Both the position numbers and the translations under genes were made by a program. This document shows positions 21,171 to 31,212 of a stretch of 32,500 nucleotides of DNA, piece after piece. This DNA is from Bigelowiella natans CCMP2755 (lineage: Eukaryota > Cercozoa > Chlorarachniophyceae): contig ADNK01000233.1 in the NCBI GenBank assembly GCA_000320545.1, positions 10,001 to 42,500 of the forward strand, in the 5' to 3' direction. Numbering within the stretch: the stretch's first letter is position 1; each line of letters opens with the position of its first letter. The notes below the pieces were generated by a model. The model ran no database searches. It had not been told where the DNA came from and saw only the letters and a program-made list of their open reading frames with translations.

Positions 21171-23053
21171 CTACTGCAGCACAAAATCTTGTCTCGCCCA
21201 CTGCCGCAACCACGACGGGCACCAGCGGATCCTTTCCTTGACGCAGTCGAGGATGTGGTGGGGAGCGAGCGTCAAGCATACGGGTTGGTAGCGCGCGCTG
21301 AGGTGATTGGTGCTGCGGTTCGGCCGCTTGGTTTGCAGCAGCCCGTTTGTCTCCAGCTGCGCAAACGCCTGAAGGCACGTGTGCATGGAGAACGCCTGGT
21401 GGCCTAGCTGTTCGCACCAGCCCATGGCGGCTGCTGTTGAAGAGGAGTTCACCCCCGCCCGACTCGTCCTCCCAACTTCGTCTCCCGTAGCTGCTGCCGC
21501 CGTGGAGCGGCGGCGACAGTACTTCCGATACTGGTCGAACACGAGCATGAAATTGGCCGGAAGCGAGGGCTCCCTGCGCCGCTCGAGAAAGGCGAGGGAG
21601 AGCAGCATTGTCAGCTGCGGCGCAGAGCAGTCTTCAAGCAAGCGCTGAGGGAGTGCGTCGTCAAGGCCAGCGGCTGCACTCAGCAGCTCCGACAACGAGA
21701 AGAGCGTGCGGTCCCCCTTTCTCAGCTGGCTCGTCGCCACGGTCGCCGCCATATTGACCCATTCGATGCTTGCTGTGTGGCCCTGTCGGAATTTAAGCAA
21801 GCGCGCGACCTCCGGGTGCTCCACTAGCTGCTGCACGAGCTCGTTGTGGGTCGCTACAACGCTGCTGCTGCTGCTGCCTGCTGGGGAATCCCCCTTATGC
21901 TTGTAGTCGCCGCTCCCGCCTTCGTTGCAGCTCTTCTTCTTCTTCTTCTTCTGATTCTGATTCTGAGTCTTTCCCTCCCCTTTCCCCGCTTCTCCCCCTA
22001 CACCCCCTACTCCTCCTTCTCCTCCTGCTCCGTTACCTTCTGAGGGAGAGGGTTTGAGGGTAAGCGTGTTTTTCAACGCTTCTTTCATGGTGGGCATGCT
22101 GGGCAGGGGGAAGACAATAGTCCGATACGTGATGCGTGACCGGATGCGCTTCTCCAGCAGCTCGTACGCGTCGAAGCGCGTCGTCAGCCCTACGAGCGCC
22201 AGCTGCGCCGAGTACTGCTGCAGCAGGTCGCATAGGTTGTATAGCAGCGTTTGCCGGCGGGACCGAGAGGCGAACAAGTCAAAGTCGTCGAGGACGAAGA
22301 ATATCGGGAGCGATTCAAACTTGCCCGCCCGCAGAGCACTCCGGAGGAACTCGAGGTTTTCGGTGAAGCTCTTTGTCCGGGTGCCATCCAGCTCGACCTC
22401 GTTCTCCAAGCAGACCTGCCTCACGATGGAGTCCATGGCTTGCGTGTCGCTGGTGGTGACGAGCCCGCTCACGTAGACCTCGATGAAACTGCGGCCCTGC
22501 CGCACGAGCTCCGATTTCAGCGCCTAACGACAATGATTAAGATGGTCATTGAGAGATGGTGGCGACGACGATCATGATGATGAGAACGTTTTCATGCGGG
22601 CGAGGCCTGTCCGCTAAATGGTACGACGAACCCAACCCTCAAAATAGCAAACGCGTGCGCGCGCGCGCGCGCACACACACACACACACACACATAAATTA
22701 TATGTATTATATTCATATGTAAGTGTGTGCTGAATTGTTGGATTTGCGCGACCTTAAGAACCAGCCTGAGAGTGGCGGACTTTCCGCTTCCATGTGGTCC
22801 CATCAAGAGAGCTGCATTGTTCTGCCGCGAAGTAACCGTGGCTCGTAGCATATTGTAAAGCAATGAGTGCTGGGATTCCAAGCCCGGGAGTCGTTCGGGG
22901 ACGTGAGACCGTGAGAGCCGACGTAGCAGCTGAATGACGATAGTGAATAACAACAGTCAGTCAGGGCACGAAATATCCCCCATCGTAAGCAGCTGCAGTG
23001 CTCGCAATTCAATGACTGCTTGTTGAGACCCCTCTTTCCTCTTATTCTCCCTT

Positions 23054-23098
<45 letters not shown>

Positions 23099-24347
23099 TG
23101 TGTGTGTGTGTGTGTGTGTGTGTGCCCATATGACACCATACCTCGTGACGGCATGCTGCCGCGGATGAGTAGCCGTTTTGAGCGTCCCTTCCGTGATGAC
23201 GCTGGACAGGCGCGGTGTGTGTTCTCGGTAGCCACAGATTTTCAGCAATTGCAGGTAGGGAGGTGGGGGATGAGGAGGAGCTGCTTTTCGTTGAGCGAGC
23301 TGACTTCTTGGGACTTGTCCCAGCTGCAGACTCGTGCTCCTCCTCCTCCTCCTCATCATCATCATCATCGTTAACCTCTTCCTTTCTCTCCTGGTCTTCC
23401 TGTGCCATCGTTACAGTAGTTGTCCTCCTCCTCCTCCCTGCGATTCGATGCTTTCTTCTTCGATTGATGCTGTTGTTGCGTTCATTACTGCTAGTGGTCG
23501 TTCCGCCTGCTGTGTCAGTATCTTCTACTTGTTCTTCCTTCTCCTCCTCCCCCTCTTCCTCCTCCTCCTTGTCCTCTCTCTCGTCAGAGTTGTGCTGCTG
23601 CTGCTCAATGACCTCTTCGTCCAGGCCCTCCTCTTCCCTGTCTTCCTCCAAGTCGGGAGATTCCGTTGGCGCCGCAATGCGGTTCATAGTAGACAGAGGG
23701 GCTGATCTTCTCCTCGCACTTTTCCGTTTGCCCTCTGATGGTCGTCGCTTGGAAGCCTTCTTCTTCTTCTTCTTCTTCTGCTGCTGCTGCTGCTGCTGCG
23801 GCTGCTGCGTAGTGGCTGGTATTTGTGAGGAACGCAGACGTCGTCCCTTAGTCGAGGCGTTACTCTTTCTCTTCCTCTTCCTCGTATTCTTCTTTGCGTC
23901 GTCCAAGCGCCCAGTAGCCGACCGCGTTCTCATCCTGGCCGAAAATGAGTCTTCGGAAGCTTTGTTGCTAGCTCCTCCTCCTCCTTGTCTCCGTCGACGC
24001 TTATTCTTAGTAGAAGCTGAAGCATCGTTAGCAACCCGATTTGACCCTGTATTGCTGGAACTATTGTCAGTATTACCTCTCCGACTGCGACGGGGTTCTC
24101 TCGCTGTACGGTCTTGTTTAGCCTTACTCGTGCGCGAACGAAGAGAGGCAGGTCGGATCCCGGTAGCAACTCTTTTCTTAGCCTGTGAGTTCCTGCTTCC
24201 TCTTCTCCTACTGCTGCTGCTGCTGCTGCTAATAATAATATTGTTGCTGTTGCCGCCGCTGCTGCTGCTGCTACTACTGCTGCTACTGCTGCTACTATGG
24301 GGTCCAACGTCCGAACCGAACATTCGTTGAATGAAACCCTGGATCAT
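21171..24347 (-). CDS. ORC4: Origin recognition complex subunit 4, long N-terminal extension
   Basis: Three minus-strand exons in phase: 24347-23142, 22929-22753 and 22523-21171, for 911 residues. Residues about 403 to the end are ORC4, a AAA+ subunit that helps load MCM helicase at origins. The domain opens LLRRLSR...PERLPGLESQ; Walker A is GPHGSGKSA at about 445-453, Walker B is FFVLDDFDLFA at about 535-545, a sensor strand reads ALVGLTTRFDAYELLEKR, and basic RIRSR follows as in ORC4's arginine-finger region. The C-terminal winged-helix part ends with the CVKERIRW...WLRQWARQDF segment. A Gly/Lys-rich insertion (KKKKKK with flanks) sits after Walker B. The first 400 residues are unlike standard ORC4 (about 440 residues in animals): poly-Ser, poly-Gln, Arg/Lys blocks and Glu/Asp blocks. 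The frame is open throughout, but repeats favour open frames, so this part is less certain. Upstream ATG choices are limited; 24347 is the first in frame after non-ATG codons. Confidence 0.88.
22653..22693. repeat. (GC)n-(CA)n microsatellite in an ORC4 intron
   Basis: A GC/CG run followed by CA, within the intron at 22524-22752. Confidence 0.9.
23057..23124. repeat. (TA)n-(TG)n microsatellite in an ORC4 intron
   Basis: About 36 bases of TA, a short GTACA link and about 26 bases of TG, in the intron at 22930-23141. Confidence 0.95.
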
Positions 24348-25597
24348 ACTCCGAGCTATCTGATTCGGCACCAGGAGTGGTCAGGCGATGAGGGAGAAAC
24401 AATTCAGTTTTTGCAGAGAGGAGAATGTAAATTCAACGCGGTGAGGGTGTATGCGGTTGAAGAGGGATGGAGATGAGATAACAGGGAATGTAGGACGTGA
24501 AAGGGGCGGTGGGTGGGTGTCGGACCTATCCACAATCTTGGACTGTATTGTTGAAGAATCCCATGCGTTTTATGATTGCGACAAGCCAAAAACCTCTGGT
24601 TTTGGAGGTACAATGTAGTAATGCAGTTTTGGCGGTGGCGCCAATCTGCATGTTTTGGCGGGAACGCTGGTCGAAACGATTGATGAATGACGGGCAAATT
24701 ACGACAATGCAGGCGGAAAGTCTTTGTCGCTTAGTCGTTAGTGAATCTATTTGGTAGCATATATCTCCGAGAGTCTCGAGAGACTGATGCTGCGGTCGCT
24801 CAACTTTGCTGTTTTTCTGAGGCTGCAAGTGCTTCTGACATTTGCTACATGTTTCCAAGTGGCAAAGGAGCTCGAAGGGAAACGCTTGAAGAAACTTCTT
24901 TCGTCGACAGAGATCATTCTGGCATTTGTTGTGTCTCAAACTGTGTGACAGCAGGGATGGCAGCACCGGACAGAGTGCACTGGCGTGAGAACCTGAACTG
25001 CATGCAAAAAATCCAGTAGCCAGAGCAATCACGACGGAGAGGTTCAAAGTTCTCATTGCATGATGCGATCGCGATTTTGCAACGCGACACTGACTGACTG
25101 AGTCCAGGAGTGCCAGCCAGCTAGCCAGAGTGCCCACGCTTGCTGACGTCGATCATTGTGCGACACGTCAGACAGAAGGTCGCTACGTCATGCTGGGTTC
25201 ACACAAACAGGATCGCCTGTGTCTGTTGCACACAATTCACAGCAGTGTCAGCTAGGAGAATGGACACATTGCATGCGCTGTGTCCATGTGCACTACGTGT
25301 AGCAGCACAACCTGTGTCCACAGTTCGGCGGCGACTCTTGAGGCTTCATTCATTACATTTGGTCGCCAATGTGACGACGAGGGTGGGGGGAGGGCGCAGC
25401 GCGACACAAACGTGCGCGATGGTTGACCGCCTCGCGACGCTATCTCAAATGATGGTTCAACTAGACACTAATGTAGCGAACATGGCTAGAAACTACATGT
25501 GCGATAATGGATTCCTGCTGTTGACTTCAAAGATCATATGATGTAGAGAAGTGCGGTAACATACACGCTAGTACACCACACAATTTTTGAAACTGCT
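24348..25597. other. Intergenic interval and island E between ORC4 and OGFr genes
   Basis: The first 180 bases are the likely ORC4 promoter region. The middle holds a doubtful secreted-protein frame (listed separately). From about 25090 to 25560 the sequence shows GCTAGCC, GCGACACG and ACACATTG-type words resembling the other islands; open frames there are Cys/Thr/Arg word salad without splice support. Confidence 0.5.
24526..25056 (-). CDS. Doubtful ORF with signal peptide, Cys-containing
   Basis: A continuous minus frame of 176 residues from ATG at 25056. It begins MRTLNLSVVIALATGFFAC and continues SSGSHASALC, a convincing signal peptide with an ASA-type cleavage point. Nine or so Cys are spread over the rest, mostly in CQNDLC and CHLETCSKCQ. 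No family is recognised, it lacks introns unlike most neighbours, and it overlaps the region upstream of ORC4, so it may be chance. A secreted small protein is the inference if it is real. Confidence 0.3.
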   Translation of the reverse strand: MRTLNLSVVIALATGFFACSSGSHASALCPVLPSLLSHSLRHNKCQNDLCRRKKFLQAFPFELLCHLETCSKCQKHLQPQKNSKVERPQHQSLETLGDICYQIDSLTTKRQRLSACIVVICPSFINRFDQRSRQNMQIGATAKTALLHCTSKTRGFWLVAIIKRMGFFNNTVQDCG

Positions 25598-27223
25598 TCA
25601 TGGTTTCTTGGCAAAGAATCCTGTTATCTTGCTTTGCTTCCCGATTTTATCCCCAGTCATATTTTGCAGTTGGCCTCTACCATCAATTCCACTTGCATTA
25701 CTAGTCTGATCATTTGTTACGGCGGTGGCTGCTGTTTCCGTCTCCGAGACCACGATTTTAGCCTCAGCCATCTTTTGCGGCTGGCCACCCCCATCAATTC
25801 CACTTGCACTACTAGGCTGATCAGTCGTTGTGGCGATGGTTGTTTTCTCCTTCGAGACCGACTTTCCATCCTCTAACTTTGTTTGCGCCTTTTGGTGACC
25901 TCCTCCCTCAGTGGCCATGTCTTTTTCCTCTCCTGTTTTCTTTTCAGGTTCTGGAGCCTGCAGTAATTGTCGGTTTTTTTCACAAGCGGATATGGTCCGC
26001 ACACGAGCACCAGGCGTCACTATCTAGTCCTAATGTTCCTCTCGCCAAGTCGCACAATCGTACTGTGATACATCGCAGCTGCTGGTGTGTGTCATGCGGT
26101 GGGAATTAACAACACTTACCACTGAAACGGGCTTGGTCTTGTCCAGGAAATACTGAGAATTGTGTGTGCTCTTGTGTATACGCGCACATGCGTTCGTAGA
26201 TAGGCACGCGTACATACGACGTGAGTATTCACTTCAAACGTGATTCCATTGCACGACTCAAACAAGGCGGGCATTATGGCGCAGAAAAGGAAACGGCACG
26301 CGTACGGAATCGACGAATAGAATGCAAGAATTGGCAGGGGAAAGGCTGATTTCTTATCCTCACTTCTACTCTCTCGAATATTGCTCCTCAGCACTAGGGG
26401 CTGGTTGTCGTCATTATTCTGGGAGATGATGTGTATTATCGCCACCCCCAACCTGTGCCAGCTCGTCACGCTCGTCGGCAGACCGCACCACGGGGATCCA
26501 ATAGTTTGCCTACCACCAAACACATTAGGAGGGAGGGGGACGAATGAAATCCACAATCCAGCAGCATCATCGCCATAGTCATCATCCCCATCATCATCAC
26601 CACCATCATTTATAATGTACGGTCCATTCGACGTTTGCAGCTGCCTCAGCATTTTATTCCGTCATAACGACAATTACGACGACGGCGACAACAACAACAA
26701 CAACAACGACGACGACGGCGACAACAACAACAACGACAACAACAACAACAACAACAACAACGACGACGACGACTACAACTACTACTAATAGTACCAAGCT
26801 GCGCCCACATGCCCTTAGGTAGCCGGTATGTCTCTCCGAGATCATGTGGGCCAATAATGGCTGGTTGTGGTGGTTAGGGACGATGATGATGGCGATATAC
26901 ACGATTTATCATGATGGTGATGATGATGATAAAAGTTAATGGTAAGCAAGTTTTTTAGAATACGTTGATGTCTCATACATTTCCACATCAATCACGACGA
27001 CTTCTGATCTTCTTCCTCGTCGTCTTTTCGAGTGTATTCCTTCTTGTTGTACCTACCTTTTTGTAGTGTTCGAGATTCATTTCCCCAAGGCACTTGAGGA
27101 TTCGTGTTATCCGCAGCCTAGAATAGGAGCAAAGGAAGGAGAAAGGGCGGGAGGAGATACGATTTGTGGCTATTGTGCTTTATTCAGTAATACATTTTAT
27201 AATATTACTCAATTTCCTAGTAT

Positions 27224-27259
<36 letters not shown>

Positions 27260-27450
27260 TCAAATACACAATATACTTTTACACACACACACATACACGC
27301 GAATATTTATTTAGATTTGGAAGTATCGATTTAAATACCAGTTGTGAGATCTTTCCTCAAGGTTACAATAGCTGAGGAGGTGGTGAAGGAAGAGGCAAGT
27401 GAGGCGGGGGGGGGGGAGGAGAAGCGAGGTAATAAGGCGTAAATGAACCA

Positions 27451-27493
<43 letters not shown>

Positions 27494-27740
27494 TATATTG
27501 TGTATTTGAGTATATTCATCTTCCCCATCATCAATTAGCGGAAAAATCGGCACTAATCCTCTCCTATTCTTCATCGTTTCAAACCATTCTTTCCAACTTT
27601 CGTTCTTTTTACGCCGAACTAATCCGGTTGTCCTTTTTTGAAAAGGGGGGGGGGGGGGGAGATTCGTAACGCATCGGCCATGAAAAGACAAAAAGATTTG
27701 TTTATACACTCAAGAATACACACACACGCACACCCACCCC

Positions 27741-27783
<43 letters not shown>

Positions 27784-28939
27784 CCATACATACTTAATTA
27801 CTATGTGCGCGTGCATATGTGAATATGTGTGTACATTTACTACATTTATTGCATGCATACACTATGGCTCTCCCCTCCCCGAATACGTAAAGAAAATATC
27901 TGATCTGGATGGCCTTACTCGCAGGCGAGCTCCATGCCGTAGAAGTCCAGCATCAACCGATACGATTTTATCAATCGCTAAGGGTTCAGAATGATGGGAG
28001 AGCAGATAAGAGATGGACACAAAATTACTTTCGAACGAAAAGGAGTTTGCGTTAATAATTCCATTCTCAATATGAACATAGAAAAGGACGGCAGCTGGGA
28101 GGGTACCTTGGTTAATTTGGGGTCTTCTGCAATGGCTTTAGCCTCGAACAGTTGCAGTTCCTGTACCGAACGTGACGTCAGTCATCAATGTGTTTGTACT
28201 GCACAAATACAGTGTTTATCTATCTGTTCTCCTCAAGTGCGCGTCCCTCCCTCCAAAAGGAGGAGGCGAGGCAGCTGCTCTGTCTTCATTAAGAGAGTGT
28301 TATGGCCGGCCACCACCTGGCTGTAGGAATTCATTCCTTTTTCGCGAATAGGAAAGAGCCACTGAATATAGCCCTAAAACAGAGGGTAATAGAGGTGTCG
28401 GCTCTTAGTAAATCGAGGTCAAGCATTTCTCGACGTTAGCCGCTTTCTCACGTGGTGCCCCTCAAGAAGCTCGTAATGTCCAAACCAGTCCTTGTGAATT
28501 TCGTCAATGTAATCGCCTGGACAAGTTATGCACGGGGAATCAATTTGTTACATATATACATGTATATGTTTATAGATAGCAATGCACCCTGCGGATAACT
28601 CTGGATCTCATTCTTGTAGAAACGAAGGTTCAGATTTGCCTGTTTTGAAAAATATGATCGATAAATTCCATTGCATTTTTCTCCAAAAGCGCTTTGAAGA
28701 GACCGCTAGATCGTCCTTCTTCCCAGGGTATCCAGAAAGGTATCTCGCCTGCGTGCGGCATTCAAATTCATTGATCGGCGCAACCATCGGTAAAGGAACA
28801 CGAAGAAAAGAAAGCTCTATTTCCATCTTCCTCCATATCCGCACGCACGATTTCAACACAAGCGTCAGCAGCTATGCACAGGCGGTGTGTCGGAAGCCAT
28901 TGTGATGGGATTTACCACGTCCTTCGCCGCCCAGCTCAT
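25598..28939 (-). CDS. OGFr-domain protein with C-terminal PCNA-binding PIP box
   Basis: Thirteen minus-strand exons join in matching phase: 28939-28916, 28705-28588, 28516-28452, 28373-28317, 28160-28107, 27977-27919, 27632-27585, 27371-27339, 27117-27057, 26860-26795, 26509-26453, 26152-26120 and 25957-25598, for 344 residues. Residues about 30-215 follow the opioid growth factor receptor (OGFr) conserved region through its landmarks: NLRFYKNEI, LLEGHHGYIQWLFPIREKGMN, RLIKSYRLMLDFYGMEL, LRITRILKCLGEMNLEHYKK and ANYWIPVVRSADERDEL. In animals this region defines the OGF/met-enkephalin receptor; in protists its role is unknown. The tail is low-complexity and holds two 37-residue repeats (ASGIDGGGQPQKM, ASGIDGRGQLQNM). 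The last residues are KQSKITGFFAKKP, with QSKITGFF at about 333-340 fitting the QxxIxxFF PCNA-interacting box at the very C terminus, as in POLD3 and FEN1-like clients. Nuclear action at the replication fork is inferred. The donor at 27584 (GTTTGA) and the first exon are the least certain parts. Confidence 0.82.
25643..25831. repeat. In-frame coding duplication, 111-base period
   Basis: Two copies of about 78 bases (25643-25720 and 25754-25831) differ at roughly one base in six. Their 111-base spacing is exactly 37 codons, so the duplication keeps the frame in the tail of the OGFr-domain protein. Confidence 0.85.
26692..26784. repeat. (CAA/CGA)n trinucleotide array in an OGFr-gene intron
   Basis: A mixed CAA and CGA array passing into CTA units lies in the intron at 26510-26794. 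It gives a long poly-Val frame on the minus strand that is not a gene. Confidence 0.9.
27229..27488. repeat. Facing (CA)n and (TG)n runs in OGFr-gene introns
   Basis: CA runs at 27229-27256 and 27282-27293 and a TG run at 27452-27488 face each other across the small exon at 27339-27371. Transcripts could fold into a hairpin around that exon; this is an inference from complementarity. Confidence 0.85.
27646..27779. repeat. Poly-G tract, CA run and (TA)n in an OGFr-gene intron
   Basis: Fourteen consecutive G at 27646-27659 lie just upstream, in the minus-strand sense, of the acceptor at 27633. A CA run at 27718-27731 and about 38 bases of TA at 27742-27779 follow. Confidence 0.9.
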
Positions 28940-29229
28940 GTTGAGGCAACAGTTAGACGCCAGCGGCCAATGGAGTCTTGCTGTCCACTCTCGTCACCGG
29001 GAAAGATGCTGGCCGATTGAATAGTCGCTTTTTATTTGGATATTATCCGGTTATCCTTGTCGCGATAGGCGAAACCCTTGGACGTTTCTTGCGAAACTTT
29101 GACATCAATAAACGCGAAATAATTATAGGAATGCGACAACCGTAAAAATTGAAATCAGAGCATAAATGCCCTGCTTTTTACTGCCCTACTTCTCTGACGA
29201 ACATTTCTCCTCTTTCCCTGGCCGGAGAA
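28940..29229. promoter_or_regulatory. Short divergent promoter interval (290 bases)
   Basis: This lies between the divergent starts of the OGFr-domain gene and the ankyrin gene. No motif can be named beyond AT-rich sequence at 29025-29165. A two-way promoter is inferred from the spacing. Confidence 0.45.
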
Positions 29230-30212
29230 ATGGGGGCTGCCTGCAGCTCTGATCGCGACGAGGGCTCAGGTTGGTGCTAGAGAGTCGTGGGATGGCTAAG
29301 GGAGGATCAGGGGCTGGGGTCAGGAATACGGCGGTCTGAAGAGGGTTGGCTTTGTAGGAGGAGTTAATGGCGAGAGGGGTAAATGCGTGGCAGCCTCTTT
29401 GTAACACGTTGCTGTTGTCCTGATTAGGTGACGATGAAGACCTGCAAGGTCTAATTGAGGCAATCAAAGACAATGACATTAGGGTGGGCTAACAATGTCA
29501 TGTACGCGCACTGCTCCAATCTCCTGCAACGGAGCGGCACTCACAATGAGTGCGAACAAAGAATATCGTTGTTTTGGCATCCTCTGACTCAGCTCTATCC
29601 CCTCCCTAACTGCGACATAACTTTTACTATATACGGACAGAGAGCTCGGACAACTGCGAGAAGTATCGCGCGAAAAACACGCGGGCTTCGTGTGCCGACT
29701 ACCTTCAATCACCTTCTCACCCAGGCCGGCGTCACACGCCTTGCTCCAGACTTAAAAGCTAATGTAATAACGGCTGTGCGAAACACCGCTTAAGCATAGG
29801 CGGAAGCAGAAAGGTGGTCTATTTATTAAAGTTTGTAACCGAAATTAGGACATCGAGACGCTGCGACAAGTAAAGCTAATGCGGAGGTGAAGTTCGACAT
29901 CTAACGTGGAATAGTTCTTACCAAATCACATACTTTGATGTAGTAGAATGCCTAATGTATAGTTCCCTCGCACAGGTAGACATATACGCATGAATGAGAA
30001 GTCAACCGAAGGGATAACAATTATAATAATAATAACAATAATAATAATTATAGTAGAGAGAAATGATCAACTTGTCATCATCAGGGAGGAGTGGGAGCAT
30101 CTACTCAGCAATAGCTCCAAGCCCGCACTTGTTCGAAAGCTCAGAGCTTATGTAATAACAAGCAATGTTAATATCAATGGATGATTAGCACTCTTCATTA
30201 TCATCATAGGGC

Positions 30213-30250
<38 letters not shown>

Positions 30251-30699
30251 ATGGTGATTATGTATATGTCCCGAAGCGTGACTTGTTAATCCCTCATACT
30301 ATTAATACTACTTCTCCTCCCATCCTCGCTTGTTGTCTTGAATACGCCACCTCCTCCAGGTCCAGCGAGTGAATTGCTTTCGGAGTCTGGACATGGCCCT
30401 GATACGAGCAACCAAAGACGAGCGCAATGCTATCGTCTCGATGCTGCTCAAGAATGGGGCCTCCCTCGAATATGGCGACGAGGTAGAAGTAGCTGCAGCA
30501 GCTGCTGCTGCAGGAGCATAATGCTACGATGAGAATGGATATCTACAGTTCTGGAAATGCCACGATCTCCCCATATTGCACATGCATATGAATGCATTCC
30601 CCATCGAATGCCAGCAGCTGTAGCAATGGTGTAGTAGTACCTACTAGTAGTGCTTTTAGTAGTAGTAGAAGTCGTAGAAGTAGCGGTTGACACAAGAGG

Positions 30700-30769
<70 letters not shown>

Positions 30770-31175
30770 TCCCAACTTTTGGTCCTCCTGCGACAACTAC
30801 GCAGCACGAGAAGACCGCATTGATGTGGGCAAGCATGCAAGGCAGCGTGGAGACAGCAAAGATTCTGCTCGAGGCGAAGGCTAATCCGGATGCATGTGAT
30901 TCGGTGTCTTTGATTCTCCAATCTAGCCCTCTTTCCCCCTTCCCCCTTCCCCCCTCCCCCTTAACACGCTTCTCTGTGTGTGTATAGTGTCATTACGTCA
31001 GCAACATGTATAGATTCGTATCTTCGTGATGATCCGGCCGTTCGGAGATGAAGGGGCATGACTTTGACGCATTATTTGTATATCATCAGAGTGGTCGCAC
31101 GGCGCTCAGTCTTGCCATCGATCTCAACCAACTCGGGATCAAGAATCTCCTCAACCCGCCCCCCCCCCCACAGGT

Positions 31176-31212
<37 letters not shown>

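Noticed and set aside
23215-24330. A 371-codon open frame on the plus strand opposite ORC4
   Set aside because: It is the shadow of the ORC4 extension: runs of Ser, Leu, Phe and Cys produced by triplet repeats. The minus strand alone joins in phase to the Walker A exon.
25140-25541. Plus-strand frame of 133 codons in island E
   Set aside because: The start is not ATG and the sequence is Cys/Arg/Thr word salad typical of the CTAG-rich islands.
26233-26274. ATG-started mini-exon (MPALFESCNGITFE) as the start of a short PIP-box gene
   Set aside because: It fits in phase to the next exon, but the OGFr exon at 26509-26453 joins to the same exon with better protein continuity, so a single long gene is preferred. 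It could be an alternative first exon.
26116-26652. A 178-codon minus frame that might be a separate gene
   Set aside because: It runs through intron sequence between OGFr exons. The correct exons (26509-26453 and 26152-26120) are in other frames and match the OGFr pattern.
26654-26902. Poly-Val open frame
   Set aside because: It comes wholly from the CAA/CGA triplet array.
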